Of a DNA stretch of 64,000 bases, positions 43,724 through 52,507 are shown piece by piece; within the stretch, counting starts at the first letter, position 1; every line of letters begins with the position of its first letter. The stretch lies in the NCBI GenBank assembly GCA_002278935.1, contig NCJL01000003.1, positions 1 to 64,000 on the forward strand, read 5' to 3'. The stretch comes from Gallionellales bacterium 39-52-133. GTDB lineage: Bacteria; Pseudomonadota; Gammaproteobacteria; Burkholderiales; Gallionellaceae. Under the pieces are notes generated by a model. That model was not told the DNA's origin. It did no database searches and was given only the letters and a program-made list of their open reading frames with translations. Both the position numbers and the translations under genes were made by a program.

Positions 43724-45398
43724 GGTATTGCGCTCCGCGCCGGGTGAGAAGAATGACCGGAATAATACCGGCAATGACAAGGGCGAGCGAGGGCAGCGCG
43801 GCGCGCTCCCATTCGCCTTCGGAAGTCATTTCAAAAATGCGCACCGCCAGCGTGTCCCAGCCGAAAGGGCGGGTCATCAGCGTGATCGGCATTTCTTTCA
43901 TGATGTCGACAAAGGCGAGCGCGGCGGCGGTCAGCAGGCTGGCGCGCAGCATCGGCAGGTGTACGCGCGCCAGCAGACCGGCGCTGCCGGTGCCGAGGTT
44001 GCGAGCGGCTTCGTCGACATTGCGGGTGATGCGCTGCAGGCCGCTGTCGATGGGGCCGAAGCCCACCGCGAGAAAACGCACCAGATAAGCCAGCAGCATC
44101 ACCAGCAATGTGCCCTTGAGAATCTCGCTGCCGTCAAAGCCGAACCACGCGCGGCCAGTGTCGATCAGCCAGTTGTCCAGCCATGCCACCGGGATGAACA
44201 GGCCCACCGCCAGCACCGCGCCGGGAAAGGCGTAGCCTATCGTGGCGAGGCGCTGCAGCCACATGATGGCAGGGCCGGGGCGGCGCCGACCGGCGTAGGC
44301 GAGCAGCAGCGCCACGCCGGTAACCAGCAGCGCGCCTATGCCCGCCAGCAAAACCGAGTGCCATGCAAAGCCCCAGTAGCGGCTGTCGAGGTCGGTGGCG
44401 ATCACGTCGCTCGTCCACAGCGCAAGCTGCGTGACGGGAATGATGAAGGCCAGCGCCAGCACGCTGGCCGCATACAGTGTGGCCAGCCCGGCCTGCAGCG
44501 GCGTGAGCCGGATGCGGCGCGAAGCAGCGCTGCGTCCCACCGCGCCATAGCGCATCTGTATGCGCGAGCGTTGCTCGAACACCACCGCAACCAGCACAAA
44601 CAGGATCAGGATGGATGCAAGCTGTGCCGCGGCAGGCAGCGAAAACAGGCTGTACCACGCTTTGTAGATGGCGGTGGTAAAGGTGTCGTAGTTGAAGATG
44701 GCCATGGTGCCGAAATCGGCCAGCGTTTCCATCAGCGCCAGCATCAGGCCTGCGGCAATCCACGGCCGCGCCATCGGCAGCGCCACGCGGAAAAAGCCCT
44801 GCGTGCGCGACAGGCCTAGCGACTGCGCCGCTTCCAGCGCAATCGCGCCCTGTGTTGCAAATGCATTTTTGGCTATCAGATAAACATAGGGATACAGCGC
44901 CAGCGACATCACCAGTATCACGCCGCCGCGCGAGCGTATCTCGGGCATGCCTCCCAAGAGCAAGATGTCTCGCAGCCAGGTCTCGCGCAGCCAGCTTTGC
45001 AGCGGGCCGGTGTAGTCGAGCAGGCCGATTGCGACAAAGGCGGTGACGTAGGCGGGCAGTGCCAGCGGCAGCAGCAGCGCCCAGTCGAAAAGGCGGCGGC
45101 CGGGAAATTCGCACATCGCCACCAGCCACGCCAGCGTTACCCCCAGCACGCTCACGCCTACTCCCACACCCAGCAGGAGCCACAGTGTGTTGACCAGCAA
45201 TTCCGGCAGCACGAATTCCGCCATGTGCGCGAGCACGTCGCCTTCGCTGCGGCTGAAAAATGCCGAGAAGGTGACCGCAACCGGCACCAGCACCAGCGCG
45301 GCGACGGCCAGCGCAAACATCATCCACACGCCGGGCAGGCGTATGGATGCTGTCAAAGCCGATGCGTTTGTCGTTGGAGTAGCGCTGTTGTCAGACAA
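43716..45398 (-). CDS. fbpB: Iron(III) ABC transporter permease (FbpB-like)
   Basis: A 560-residue permease with about twelve hydrophobic helices in two similar halves, each with an EAA-type loop (ALEAAQSLGLSRTQGFFRV; DEAARNLGTGSAGLLARV). This fused double permease is the standard form of FbpB/SfuB-type iron transporters. It is translationally coupled to fbpC (8-base overlap). The FbpA gene begins upstream. Confidence 0.9.
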   Translation of the reverse strand: MSDNSATPTTNASALTASIRLPGVWMMFALAVAALVLVPVAVTFSAFFSRSEGDVLAHMAEFVLPELLVNTLWLLLGVGVGVSVLGVTLAWLVAMCEFPGRRLFDWALLLPLALPAYVTAFVAIGLLDYTGPLQSWLRETWLRDILLLGGMPEIRSRGGVILVMSLALYPYVYLIAKNAFATQGAIALEAAQSLGLSRTQGFFRVALPMARPWIAAGLMLALMETLADFGTMAIFNYDTFTTAIYKAWYSLFSLPAAAQLASILILFVLVAVVFEQRSRIQMRYGAVGRSAASRRIRLTPLQAGLATLYAASVLALAFIIPVTQLALWTSDVIATDLDSRYWGFAWHSVLLAGIGALLVTGVALLLAYAGRRRPGPAIMWLQRLATIGYAFPGAVLAVGLFIPVAWLDNWLIDTGRAWFGFDGSEILKGTLLVMLLAYLVRFLAVGFGPIDSGLQRITRNVDEAARNLGTGSAGLLARVHLPMLRASLLTAAALAFVDIMKEMPITLMTRPFGWDTLAVRIFEMTSEGEWERAALPSLALVIAGIIPVILLTRRGAQYHG

Positions 45399-45430
45399 GA
45401 TTGCTCACTTGATTGGCAGGATGGAATTGA

Positions 45431-46453
45431 TTATTTATAGCCGGCCCGATCCATCAATTTGACGGCGCTGGTCTGCATGCGGCCAGCCTGTTTTACATTA
45501 ATGAGGTTCTGTTTGAAGCTGCCCCACGCCGCCACGCTCTGGTCTGGCGCAACCGCGGGATTGACCGGGTACTCAAGGTTGGCATCGGCAAACAGGTTCT
45601 GTGCTTTTGCGGATGCCAGCCATTCGATCAGCTGCTGTGCGCCGACAGGATTTTTTGCATGGCGCGTAACGCCCGCGCCGGAGATGTTCACATGCACGCC
45701 GTCTGTTTTATCCTTCAGGTTCTGGTTGGGCCAGAAGATTGCCAGGGGAAGCGCGGGATTTTTTTCCATCAGGCGGCCATAGTAATAGGTGTTGACCAGA
45801 GTCACATCACACTGTCCCGCGGCCACGGCTTCCATCGCCTTGGTGTCGTCGGGGAAGGGCGGGGTCGCCAGATTCGCCACCCAGCCCCGGATGATTTTTT
45901 CTGTTTTGTCTTCGCCGTGCGCGATGATCATCATGGCCACCAGGCTCTGGTTGTAAACCTTTTTGGAGGTGCGCAGGCACAGGCGGCCTTTCCATTTGGG
46001 GTCGGCCAGATCGGCGTAAGTGGACAGCTCCGCCGGCTTGATCTTGCCGGTGTTGTAGACCAGCGTGCGCGCGCGCACCGACAGGCCAAACCACTGGTTG
46101 CCGGGGTCGCGCAGGTGCGACGGTACGCTGCTTAGCAGGGCTTTGGATTTGATCGGGCGCAGCAGACCCTCGTTCGAGGCCTGCCACAGGTTGCCCGCGT
46201 CTACTGTCAACAGCATGTCGGCAGGGGTATTTTTGCCTTCCGCTTTGAGCCGTTCCATCAACGGGCCTTCCTTGTCGGTGATAAATTTAATCTGCACGCC
46301 GGTGTCGCGGGTGTAGGCATCAAACAGCGGCTTGATCAGTTGTTCGTTGCGTGCGGAATACACCACCACTTCCTCGGCCAGTGCGGGTATCGCGGCGGCG
46401 GTAAAAAGCAGGGCGGCAAGTTGAGCGGCTAGTTTCAAGGGGCTGGCTTTCAT
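45431..46453 (-). CDS. fbpA: Iron(III) ABC transporter substrate-binding protein (FbpA/FutA-like)
   Basis: A 340-residue exported protein with a Sec signal ([26 protein letters not shown]). The mature part begins [21 protein letters not shown]. The iron-binding Tyr pair is in NTYYYGRL. The start at 46453 is chosen because longer frames run into the Fur-box-like palindrome. With fbpB and fbpC it imports ferric iron. Confidence 0.9.
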   Translation of the reverse strand: MKASPLKLAAQLAALLFTAAAIPALAEEVVVYSARNEQLIKPLFDAYTRDTGVQIKFITDKEGPLMERLKAEGKNTPADMLLTVDAGNLWQASNEGLLRPIKSKALLSSVPSHLRDPGNQWFGLSVRARTLVYNTGKIKPAELSTYADLADPKWKGRLCLRTSKKVYNQSLVAMMIIAHGEDKTEKIIRGWVANLATPPFPDDTKAMEAVAAGQCDVTLVNTYYYGRLMEKNPALPLAIFWPNQNLKDKTDGVHVNISGAGVTRHAKNPVGAQQLIEWLASAKAQNLFADANLEYPVNPAVAPDQSVAAWGSFKQNLINVKQAGRMQTSAVKLMDRAGYK

Positions 46454-46500
46454 GGTGGTTGATCTCATCTTCAGTTGGATGAATGGAATCTTACTGCAAA

Positions 46501-46515
46501 TGATAATCGTTATCA
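46501..46515. promoter_or_regulatory. Fur-box-like palindrome
   Basis: TGATAATCGTTATCA has perfect 6-bp arms around a 3-base centre and matches a Fur-type half-site pattern (GATAAT...TTATC). It lies 48 bases upstream of the fbpA start and about 138 bases before the divergent dehydrogenase gene, so iron-dependent repression of the transporter is likely. Confidence 0.7.
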
Positions 46516-46652
46516 ACAACTAGATCGCTCAAAGTGCCGCAAGCGCGTATACGAATCCAGTGACAATCGATACGCATATGGAGTAAAAGTAACACCACAC
46601 CGCCACTATATTTTATGCCCAGGGAATAATTCAGCCTGAAAGGTCAGTCGAA

Positions 46653-47873
46653 ATGAATAATAAACATCTGCTCGTCATGCAAGCTATCAGGTTCAGTCTG
46701 TTACTCATGCTATGCCTTGCCGCTGTCCCGGCGCAGGCGGGGACAGGCGCGCTGGTTTATGAGGAGCAAGTGCTTGCACTGGACGGTGAAAACAGAGCAG
46801 TGCGCGTGCCCAAGGGTTACCGGCTGGAATTTCTGGCCCGTCTGGACAAGCCGCGCATGCTCACTTTTGCCGCGAATGGCGATCTGTTTGCAGGCTCGAA
46901 ATCGGGCAAGGTGTATCGACTGCCGCCGCCATATACCAAGGCGGAGGTGCTGCTTGAGCTGGATGATTATCCGCACAGCGTGGCTTTTCGCAAAGGCGAA
47001 ATGCTGATCGCGCAAACTGATGGTGTGTATCGCGCGCCCTACACCCTGGGCCAGCGCGTTATTGCAAAGGAAGCATTGAAGTTGCTGGCACCACTGCCCG
47101 CAGGCGGCGGGCATAACAGCCGCACCGTGGCGCTGGGGCCGGATGGGCGGGTGTATGCAAGCCTGGGTATACAGTACAACTGCAGCGAACAGTATCTGGG
47201 CGAGGGTTACACGTTTGATGAGCAGCGCGGCGGCGTGCTGGTGCTGCGCGAAAGCGGCGGCAAGGCAAGCTGGGAAACATATGCCAGCGGACTGCGCAAT
47301 CCGGTGGGCTTCGACTGGCACCCTCAAACCGGCGTACTTTATGCGGCTAACAACGGGCCGGATCATCGCGGTTTTGACCAGCCGCCGGAATATTTCAGCA
47401 AGCTCACGGCTGGTTCTTTTCACGGCATGCCGTGGTTTCAGTACGACGGCAAAAAATTGCAGCGCGACGACTGTGCTTCAAGCAAGCCGCCGCGCGCCCT
47501 CAGTGAAGTGAGCCAACCCGTTGCGACTTTTCCGTCGCGCAATGCGCCGCTGGGCATGGCTTTTGCGCCCAAAGGGGCGCTTGATTCCTCGCTGGAATTT
47601 GATGCCGCTGTAGCGCTGCACGGTTCCTGGGGTACCGCGCCCGGCGGCGGTTTTATCGGCCGGGCCGCCACGCGCCGCGAACCAAAAATCGTGCTGGTGC
47701 GCTTCAAGGAAGGGCAGGCGGTGCGCGTGGATGATCTGGTCAGCGGTTTTCAGCTGCCCGACGGCGAACGCTGGGCGCGCCCTGCGGGTGTTGCCTTTGG
47801 CCCGGATGGTGCGCTGTACTTCAGCAGCGACAGCGACAATAACGGTCTGTTCCGTTTGCAGCGGGTGCGTTAA
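46653..47873 (+). CDS. PQQ-dependent sugar dehydrogenase-like protein (sorbosone dehydrogenase family)
   Basis: A 406-residue periplasmic protein with a signal peptide (LLLMLCLAAVPAQAG). The beta-propeller repeats carry GPDGRVYASLG and GPDGALYFSSD. GGGHNSRT holds the catalytic His of the soluble glucose dehydrogenase/sorbosone dehydrogenase family. It oxidises an aldose or related sugar using PQQ; substrate unknown. Confidence 0.82.
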   Translation: MNNKHLLVMQAIRFSLLLMLCLAAVPAQAGTGALVYEEQVLALDGENRAVRVPKGYRLEFLARLDKPRMLTFAANGDLFAGSKSGKVYRLPPPYTKAEVLLELDDYPHSVAFRKGEMLIAQTDGVYRAPYTLGQRVIAKEALKLLAPLPAGGGHNSRTVALGPDGRVYASLGIQYNCSEQYLGEGYTFDEQRGGVLVLRESGGKASWETYASGLRNPVGFDWHPQTGVLYAANNGPDHRGFDQPPEYFSKLTAGSFHGMPWFQYDGKKLQRDDCASSKPPRALSEVSQPVATFPSRNAPLGMAFAPKGALDSSLEFDAAVALHGSWGTAPGGGFIGRAATRREPKIVLVRFKEGQAVRVDDLVSGFQLPDGERWARPAGVAFGPDGALYFSSDSDNNGLFRLQRVR

Positions 47874-47884
47874 AACCGTTAAAT

Positions 47885-49063
47885 CTATGCGCTGGCCAGC
47901 GTACCCCATATCTGTTGAAGATTTACATGCACATCCGCTTCGACCGGATAGATCGCCTCTGCAATTTTGTAAGATTCCTGACTTGTATCGCGCTTGATCG
48001 GGGCGGCATACAGTTCGCCGTTTGCCTTGACCAGCGAATGGGCTATACAGCTGCTGTGATCCGCGCCGCGATGGGAAATAATTGCGATGTCCCTGTTCTT
48101 CAGTTGCACGAAAGTGCCGGGCGGGTACAAGCCCAGTACTTTTATGAAATAGGCAGCGAGTGCGGGATCTGCATGTGATTTGTTTTCAATGAAAATATCG
48201 CGCAGGGCAACACTGGGTAATGTGGATTTGCGATAGCCTCGCGATGAAATTCGGGCGCAAAAGCCATCAGCGAGGGTCAGTATTTTTGCAATTTGCGGAA
48301 TCTCACCTTTTACATTTCCAACAGGATAGCCCGAACCATCTTCATGTTCATGATGCAATAATACATAAAGCAGCCATTCAGCATCTTCAATTCCGGCCTC
48401 GAAAAGTATATCGATTGAATCCAGCGGATGGTTTCGAATAGCCAGTTTATCTTCATCAGATACCGCCGTTTTCTGTTCTTGCAGTTTGACCTGCAATTCC
48501 CTCATTGAAATGTTCATAGTAAGGGCGGCGGCGGCAAGGACGTCAATTTCTTGTGAGGATTTACCCATAGCCTGGGCAACTATGATGGCCAAAATGGCTG
48601 TATCTACACAGTGGCGTTCACCGTAATCGCCGGATTCCTGGTTGAGTTGTATGCTGGCGAGTGCGAGATCTTCGTTCAGCTGGATTGCAGTACGGAGTAT
48701 TTTGACAATTTCAAGGATGTTTGCACGGGCATCCGGAAACTTGCGAATATTTTTAAAAAGTACACCCAGTCGCTGAACGGCCAGATTGATGGAGTGCAAT
48801 ACCGAGACGCTTTCAGCTTTAAGCTGGGGTTCAGGTTCCCTGTTGCTGCCGCCAGAAATACGATTGATATCTACGGGCGGGAGTTTTGTATATAAACTTT
48901 TTTCAATATACATGCCGCGCTCAACCATTTCTTTGGCATGGGCCCCATTTTTTACACAAGCCCCCTGGCGCATCAGCAAACGCCCGAAGCTGTCCATAAT
49001 ATCCCAGGGAAAACTTTCTCCAAGCACAATATCTTCAAGTTGTAACCGGTGCAGTTCATTCAT
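47885..49063 (-). CDS. HD-GYP-related protein with degenerate HD motif
   Basis: A 392-residue protein. The late motif HHEHEDGSGYPVG (about residue 237) and KILTLADGFCARIS match HD-GYP. However, the canonical HDIGK is replaced by TMNISMREL near residue 182, so two metal ligands are lost, though the first His is kept (ERHCVDTAIL). The N-terminal about 130 residues form a separate domain (FPWDIMDSFGRLLMRQG). Cyclic di-GMP hydrolysis is doubtful; a binding or scaffolding role is more likely. The start at 49063 follows TGGAGCTCG. Confidence 0.75.
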   Translation of the reverse strand: MNELHRLQLEDIVLGESFPWDIMDSFGRLLMRQGACVKNGAHAKEMVERGMYIEKSLYTKLPPVDINRISGGSNREPEPQLKAESVSVLHSINLAVQRLGVLFKNIRKFPDARANILEIVKILRTAIQLNEDLALASIQLNQESGDYGERHCVDTAILAIIVAQAMGKSSQEIDVLAAAALTMNISMRELQVKLQEQKTAVSDEDKLAIRNHPLDSIDILFEAGIEDAEWLLYVLLHHEHEDGSGYPVGNVKGEIPQIAKILTLADGFCARISSRGYRKSTLPSVALRDIFIENKSHADPALAAYFIKVLGLYPPGTFVQLKNRDIAIISHRGADHSSCIAHSLVKANGELYAAPIKRDTSQESYKIAEAIYPVEADVHVNLQQIWGTLASA

Positions 49064-49153
49064 ATCGAGCTCCAGTAAGAAGTGCAATGCTAAATGGTTT
49101 TTAAAACGATGGCGCAATGTGAAAATATTGTAACTGCTGGTCGAGTATGACAA

Positions 49154-49424
49154 AAGCAGATGAAAAACACGGATTGCCGGGATGCAACAATAGCAGATAT
49201 TTGTCCGGGTAAATGCAGAATATAATCAACGGGGTAATCGTGAAGTCAGGGTGCCGGTTCAGGGGGGAAATGCAAATCAATGATGCGGGATTTATTTATT
49301 CTGGTGCAGGCAGCAAAAAATGGAAATTTTGGCAAGTATCATTTTGCCGATGTGTTATCTATCCCGATGATCCTTGGTATACTGAACCAGCATTAAAAAA
49401 TTTCACTTACCTGTCAAACGCCAT
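49154..49424. other. Intergenic region, nothing supported
   Basis: About 270 bases between the HD-GYP-related gene and a secreted-protein gene. An open frame of 76 codons has no signal, domain or ribosome site and is not called. The region presumably holds both divergent promoters. Confidence 0.4.
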
Positions 49425-49946
49425 ATGCATCAAAAATATATAATAATTTCCGCGTTATTTGTTTTGCTTGCAGGCTTAATGGGAGCTGCTGTTGCAGCGC
49501 CGCCGGCGGGAGCCCCTGCTACCGCCCGTGTGCGGGTGTTTCAGGATGCGGTGATCACGCTTTATCCGGGCGAGTATTGTTACAGCCCGAAAAACCCGCA
49601 GCTTATCCGGGCCGCGGATGGTGAGCCCTCGATGTTTTCTTTCTATAAAAAAATAGGCATGCCGGTAACTGAAAACATGCCGTCCGCATACAACGAATAT
49701 TTGATCGAAGCGAACAAGCCCATGACCGTGCTGCTGCAATGGCAGGCCGAGAAAAATGGCGTGATAGCAAGCTGCGGCCCGACCGGCGTGACTTTTTTCC
49801 CGCAAGCGGGCAAGGATTACGATGTCAGCATGGGGTATGCCGGAAACTGTTTCGTGCAGGTCAGGGAGTTGTATGAAACCACACCGGGCAAGGCCGCAGC
49901 GAGACCCGCACCCTCCGGCTATTCTTTTGCTTGTGCACCAAACTGA
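49425..49946 (+). CDS. Secreted hypothetical protein
   Basis: A 173-residue protein with a signal peptide (IIISALFVLLAGLMGAAVAAPP). The mature part has ITLYPGEYCYSPKNP and several Cys residues (GEYCYSP, ASCGPTG, GNCFVQV, SFACAPN) that could form disulfides. No family recognised. It lies 44 bases before the next small secreted protein. Confidence 0.55.
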   Translation: MHQKYIIISALFVLLAGLMGAAVAAPPAGAPATARVRVFQDAVITLYPGEYCYSPKNPQLIRAADGEPSMFSFYKKIGMPVTENMPSAYNEYLIEANKPMTVLLQWQAEKNGVIASCGPTGVTFFPQAGKDYDVSMGYAGNCFVQVRELYETTPGKAAARPAPSGYSFACAPN

Positions 49947-49990
49947 AGTGTCGCGGTAAAATATCGAAGTCTGTTTATTGGAATGATCAA

Positions 49991-50389
49991 ATGAAGAAAA
50001 TATTATTGGCCGCTGTGGTTTTGTTGATGTCGGTTGCAAGCGGCAGTGCGCTGGCTGAATGGGTGTGGGTGGCCAGCAGTGACAAAGTGACGGCCTATGC
50101 CGATCCTTCCAGCATGCGTAAAAAACTCAATATTGTGAAACTGTGGACTTTGTTCGATTACAAGGAAGAAGGGGTGCTGACCGACGGCAGCACTTTTTTG
50201 TCCGTGATGAGAGAGACAGAATTCAACTGCAAGGATAATTTTCAGCGCATGACAGGCTACTCGATACACGCCGGCAGACTGGGCAAGGGCAAGACGCTGG
50301 AAAGCGGTAACGAGCCGCAGGAATGGAAGCCGGTTTCACGCTCGGCGATGGCACTGCAGATGAAGAAGTTTGCCTGCAAGGCAGGCTAA
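49991..50389 (+). CDS. Surface-adhesin E-like secreted protein
   Basis: A 132-residue secreted protein (signal LLAAVVLLMSVASGSALAEW). The mature part has AEWVWVASSDKVTAYADPSSMRK, TFLSVMRETEFNCKDN and a conserved Cys pair typical of the small surface-adhesin-like family. The start at 49991 gives the signal directly. Function unknown. Confidence 0.65.
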   Translation: MKKILLAAVVLLMSVASGSALAEWVWVASSDKVTAYADPSSMRKKLNIVKLWTLFDYKEEGVLTDGSTFLSVMRETEFNCKDNFQRMTGYSIHAGRLGKGKTLESGNEPQEWKPVSRSAMALQMKKFACKAG

Positions 50390-50400
50390 GCCGGGCCGGA

Positions 50401-50949
50401 TTATGTCTGCGCGGTTTGTTTTGTAATTGCAGTCAGGATGCCCTGCAGCAGGGCTGTCGGTGTGGGCGGACAACCCGGCACGGCAACATCCACCGGAATG
50501 ACATTCGATATTCTGCCGCAACTGGCATAGCTCTCGCCCTTTCCCGCAAGGGAGTTGTCCGGTGAAAAAATTCCCCCCGTACACCCGCAGTCGCCCACCG
50601 CAACGACAAGTTTCGGTTCAGGTGTGGCATCGTATGTACGCTTCAGCGCAACTTCCATATGTCGCGAAACCGGCCCTGTCACCAGCAGCATGTCGGCATG
50701 GCGCGGGCTGGCGACAAACTGTATGCCCAGGCCCTCGATGTTGTAATAGGCATTGTTCAGCGCGTGGATCTCCAGCTCGCAGCCGTTGCACGAGCCGGCA
50801 TCAACATGGCGGATGGCGAGCGCGCGGCCGAGGTGGCGCAATATCTGCTGCTGCAACTGCTGGTCGTTAAGCTGCAAGGCGCTGTCCGGCTGCGGCGGTG
50901 TTTCGGTTTTGATGCCGCTGCGCAATATCTGTCTGATGATCTGGTACAT
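50401..50949 (-). CDS. NuoB/HyfI-like [4Fe-4S] subunit of a hydrogenase-4-like complex
   Basis: A 182-residue small subunit. The N2-type cluster ligands are all present: SCNGCE (two Cys), GDCGCTGG and PGCPPTP. It is the last gene of the six-gene minus-strand operon and follows the large subunit by 3 bases. It accepts electrons within the membrane-bound complex; the normal hydrogenase partner subunit here lacks nickel ligands. Confidence 0.85.
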   Translation of the reverse strand: MYQIIRQILRSGIKTETPPQPDSALQLNDQQLQQQILRHLGRALAIRHVDAGSCNGCELEIHALNNAYYNIEGLGIQFVASPRHADMLLVTGPVSRHMEVALKRTYDATPEPKLVVAVGDCGCTGGIFSPDNSLAGKGESYASCGRISNVIPVDVAVPGCPPTPTALLQGILTAITKQTAQT

Positions 50950-50952
50950 AAT

Positions 50953-52500
50953 TTATAGATCCTGTCCGCTATAGCTCAGGTTGAACGATTTGTTGATCAG
51001 CGGGAAATCCGGCACGATGTTGCCAATAATCGCGTGCTCCAGTACCGGCCAGTTTTGCCACGACGGGTCGTGCGGGTGCAGGCGGTGGATGCTGTTGTCT
51101 TTGCCGCTGTGCAGGGCCACCATGATCTCGCCGCGCCAGCCTTCCACCCAGCCTATGCCCAGCTTGCCAGGCGCAACCACGGCTACTTCTTCAACAAGTG
51201 TTCCTTCCGGCAGGCTGCCCAGAAGCGCGCGGATCAGGCGTACCGATTCCTTTATTTCCTCAAAGCGCAACATCACGCGCGCGGCCACATCGCCATTGCG
51301 GTGGGTGGCCATCTGCACTTCCAGGCTGTCATAGGGGGCGCACGGAAAATCGGCGCGCAAGTCCCAGGCCTGGCCGCTGGCGCGTCCGGGCAGGCCGGTC
51401 AGCCCGAGCTGTGCCGCCAGCTCCGGGGCGACCCTGCCGGTGGTGAGAAAGCGATCCTGCGCACCGCTGTGTTCGTCGTAAATTTCCCTCAGCCTTGCGC
51501 TGGTCTGCTCGATATGCGTCAGCGTTGCGCGCAATTTTTCGTGGCCAGGCGCATCAATATTGCAAGCCACGCCGCCGGGGATGATTTTGTCCATCATATA
51601 GCGGTGACCGAACAGCTCGCCGATCACACGCAGCAGGTCTTCTTTCAAAATCCAGAACTGCGCAAAGCCGAAGGCCAGCGCCACGTCATTGCCGAGGTAA
51701 CCGAGATCGCCCAGATGGTTGTGGATGCGTTCCAGTTCCAGCATGACGGCGCGCAGGGCCAATGCCCGGTCCGACGGCGTGGTGCCGCCAAGGCTTTCCA
51801 CTGCCTGCGCATAGGCCCAGGCGTAAGCCACGGTGCTGTCGCCGCTGATGCGTCCGGCAAGTTTGGCGCCCTGTTGCAGGCTCATGCTCTCGAAGCGTTT
51901 TTCGATGCCTTTGTGTTTGTAACCCAGCCGTTCTTCCAGGCGCAGCACGCGGTCGCCGATGATGGAAAAGCGGAAATGGCCGGGCTCGATGGTGCCGGCA
52001 TGCACCGGGCCGACCGGGATTTCATGCACGCCATCGCCGCTGACCTGGATAAATTCATAACTATCTGATTCTATTGAATATTTTGAGTTTATATCGAAGC
52101 TTTTTCGCAGCGGGTGCAGGCCGGGCGGCCAGGCAGCATGGCGCAGCCATTTGCGGTGATCGTCCGCGCCGACGGCGTGCAGGCCCAGCATGTCGAAGGT
52201 GGCGCGCTGCATGCGAGCGGCGGCGGGAAACAGTTCGCTGAGGTCGGGATAGGCAGCATGCGATGCGCTGAGCGGCAGGCTCAGACAGAGCATGCCGCCT
52301 GCATTTACCAGTGCCACGTGCAGTGCGTAACCGTTGCCGCGCGGCTGTTCGTCGCTGCCCCACAGCGCGAGCAATTTGCCGCCTTCCTGTTTGACCGCCT
52401 CGCACAGTGTGCGCAATTCGTCCTCATCCACATTGCCGTGCCACACCGGCATGCTGCCGGCTAAGCGTGGATGTTTGGCGGTAAATTCTGTCGGGGTCAT
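50953..52500 (-). CDS. HyfG/NuoCD-like large subunit without Ni-Fe ligands (Ehr-type)
   Basis: A 515-residue protein. The N-terminal part is NuoC-like; the rest is NuoD/hydrogenase-large-like, with VHEIPVGPVHAGTIEPGHFRF and LEERLGYKHKGIEKRFE. Both nickel-binding motifs are lost: the first site reads GRISGDST (about residue 210) where hydrogenases have RxCGxC, and the C-terminus reads PDFPLINKSFNLSYSG instead of DPCxxC. It is therefore an energy-converting hydrogenase-related (Ehr) subunit, not a hydrogenase. A copy of the dispersed repeat lies in frame (52056-52087) and encodes about ten residues in a variable region. Confidence 0.87.
   Translation of the reverse strand: MTPTEFTAKHPRLAGSMPVWHGNVDEDELRTLCEAVKQEGGKLLALWGSDEQPRGNGYALHVALVNAGGMLCLSLPLSASHAAYPDLSELFPAAARMQRATFDMLGLHAVGADDHRKWLRHAAWPPGLHPLRKSFDINSKYSIESDSYEFIQVSGDGVHEIPVGPVHAGTIEPGHFRFSIIGDRVLRLEERLGYKHKGIEKRFESMSLQQGAKLAGRISGDSTVAYAWAYAQAVESLGGTTPSDRALALRAVMLELERIHNHLGDLGYLGNDVALAFGFAQFWILKEDLLRVIGELFGHRYMMDKIIPGGVACNIDAPGHEKLRATLTHIEQTSARLREIYDEHSGAQDRFLTTGRVAPELAAQLGLTGLPGRASGQAWDLRADFPCAPYDSLEVQMATHRNGDVAARVMLRFEEIKESVRLIRALLGSLPEGTLVEEVAVVAPGKLGIGWVEGWRGEIMVALHSGKDNSIHRLHPHDPSWQNWPVLEHAIIGNIVPDFPLINKSFNLSYSGQDL
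52056..52087 (+). repeat. Dispersed AT-rich repeat inside a coding sequence
   Basis: CATAACTATCTGATT followed by CTATTGAATATTTTGAG differs from the best copies (7121, 42573) at only a few positions. It lies in frame inside the hyfG-like gene and encodes KYSIESDSYEF-type residues. Confidence 0.7.
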
Positions 52501-52507
52501 GTTTATC

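Noticed and set aside
49213..49443. 76-codon open frame before the secreted protein
   Set aside because: No signal or domain; overlaps the start of a better supported secreted-protein gene.
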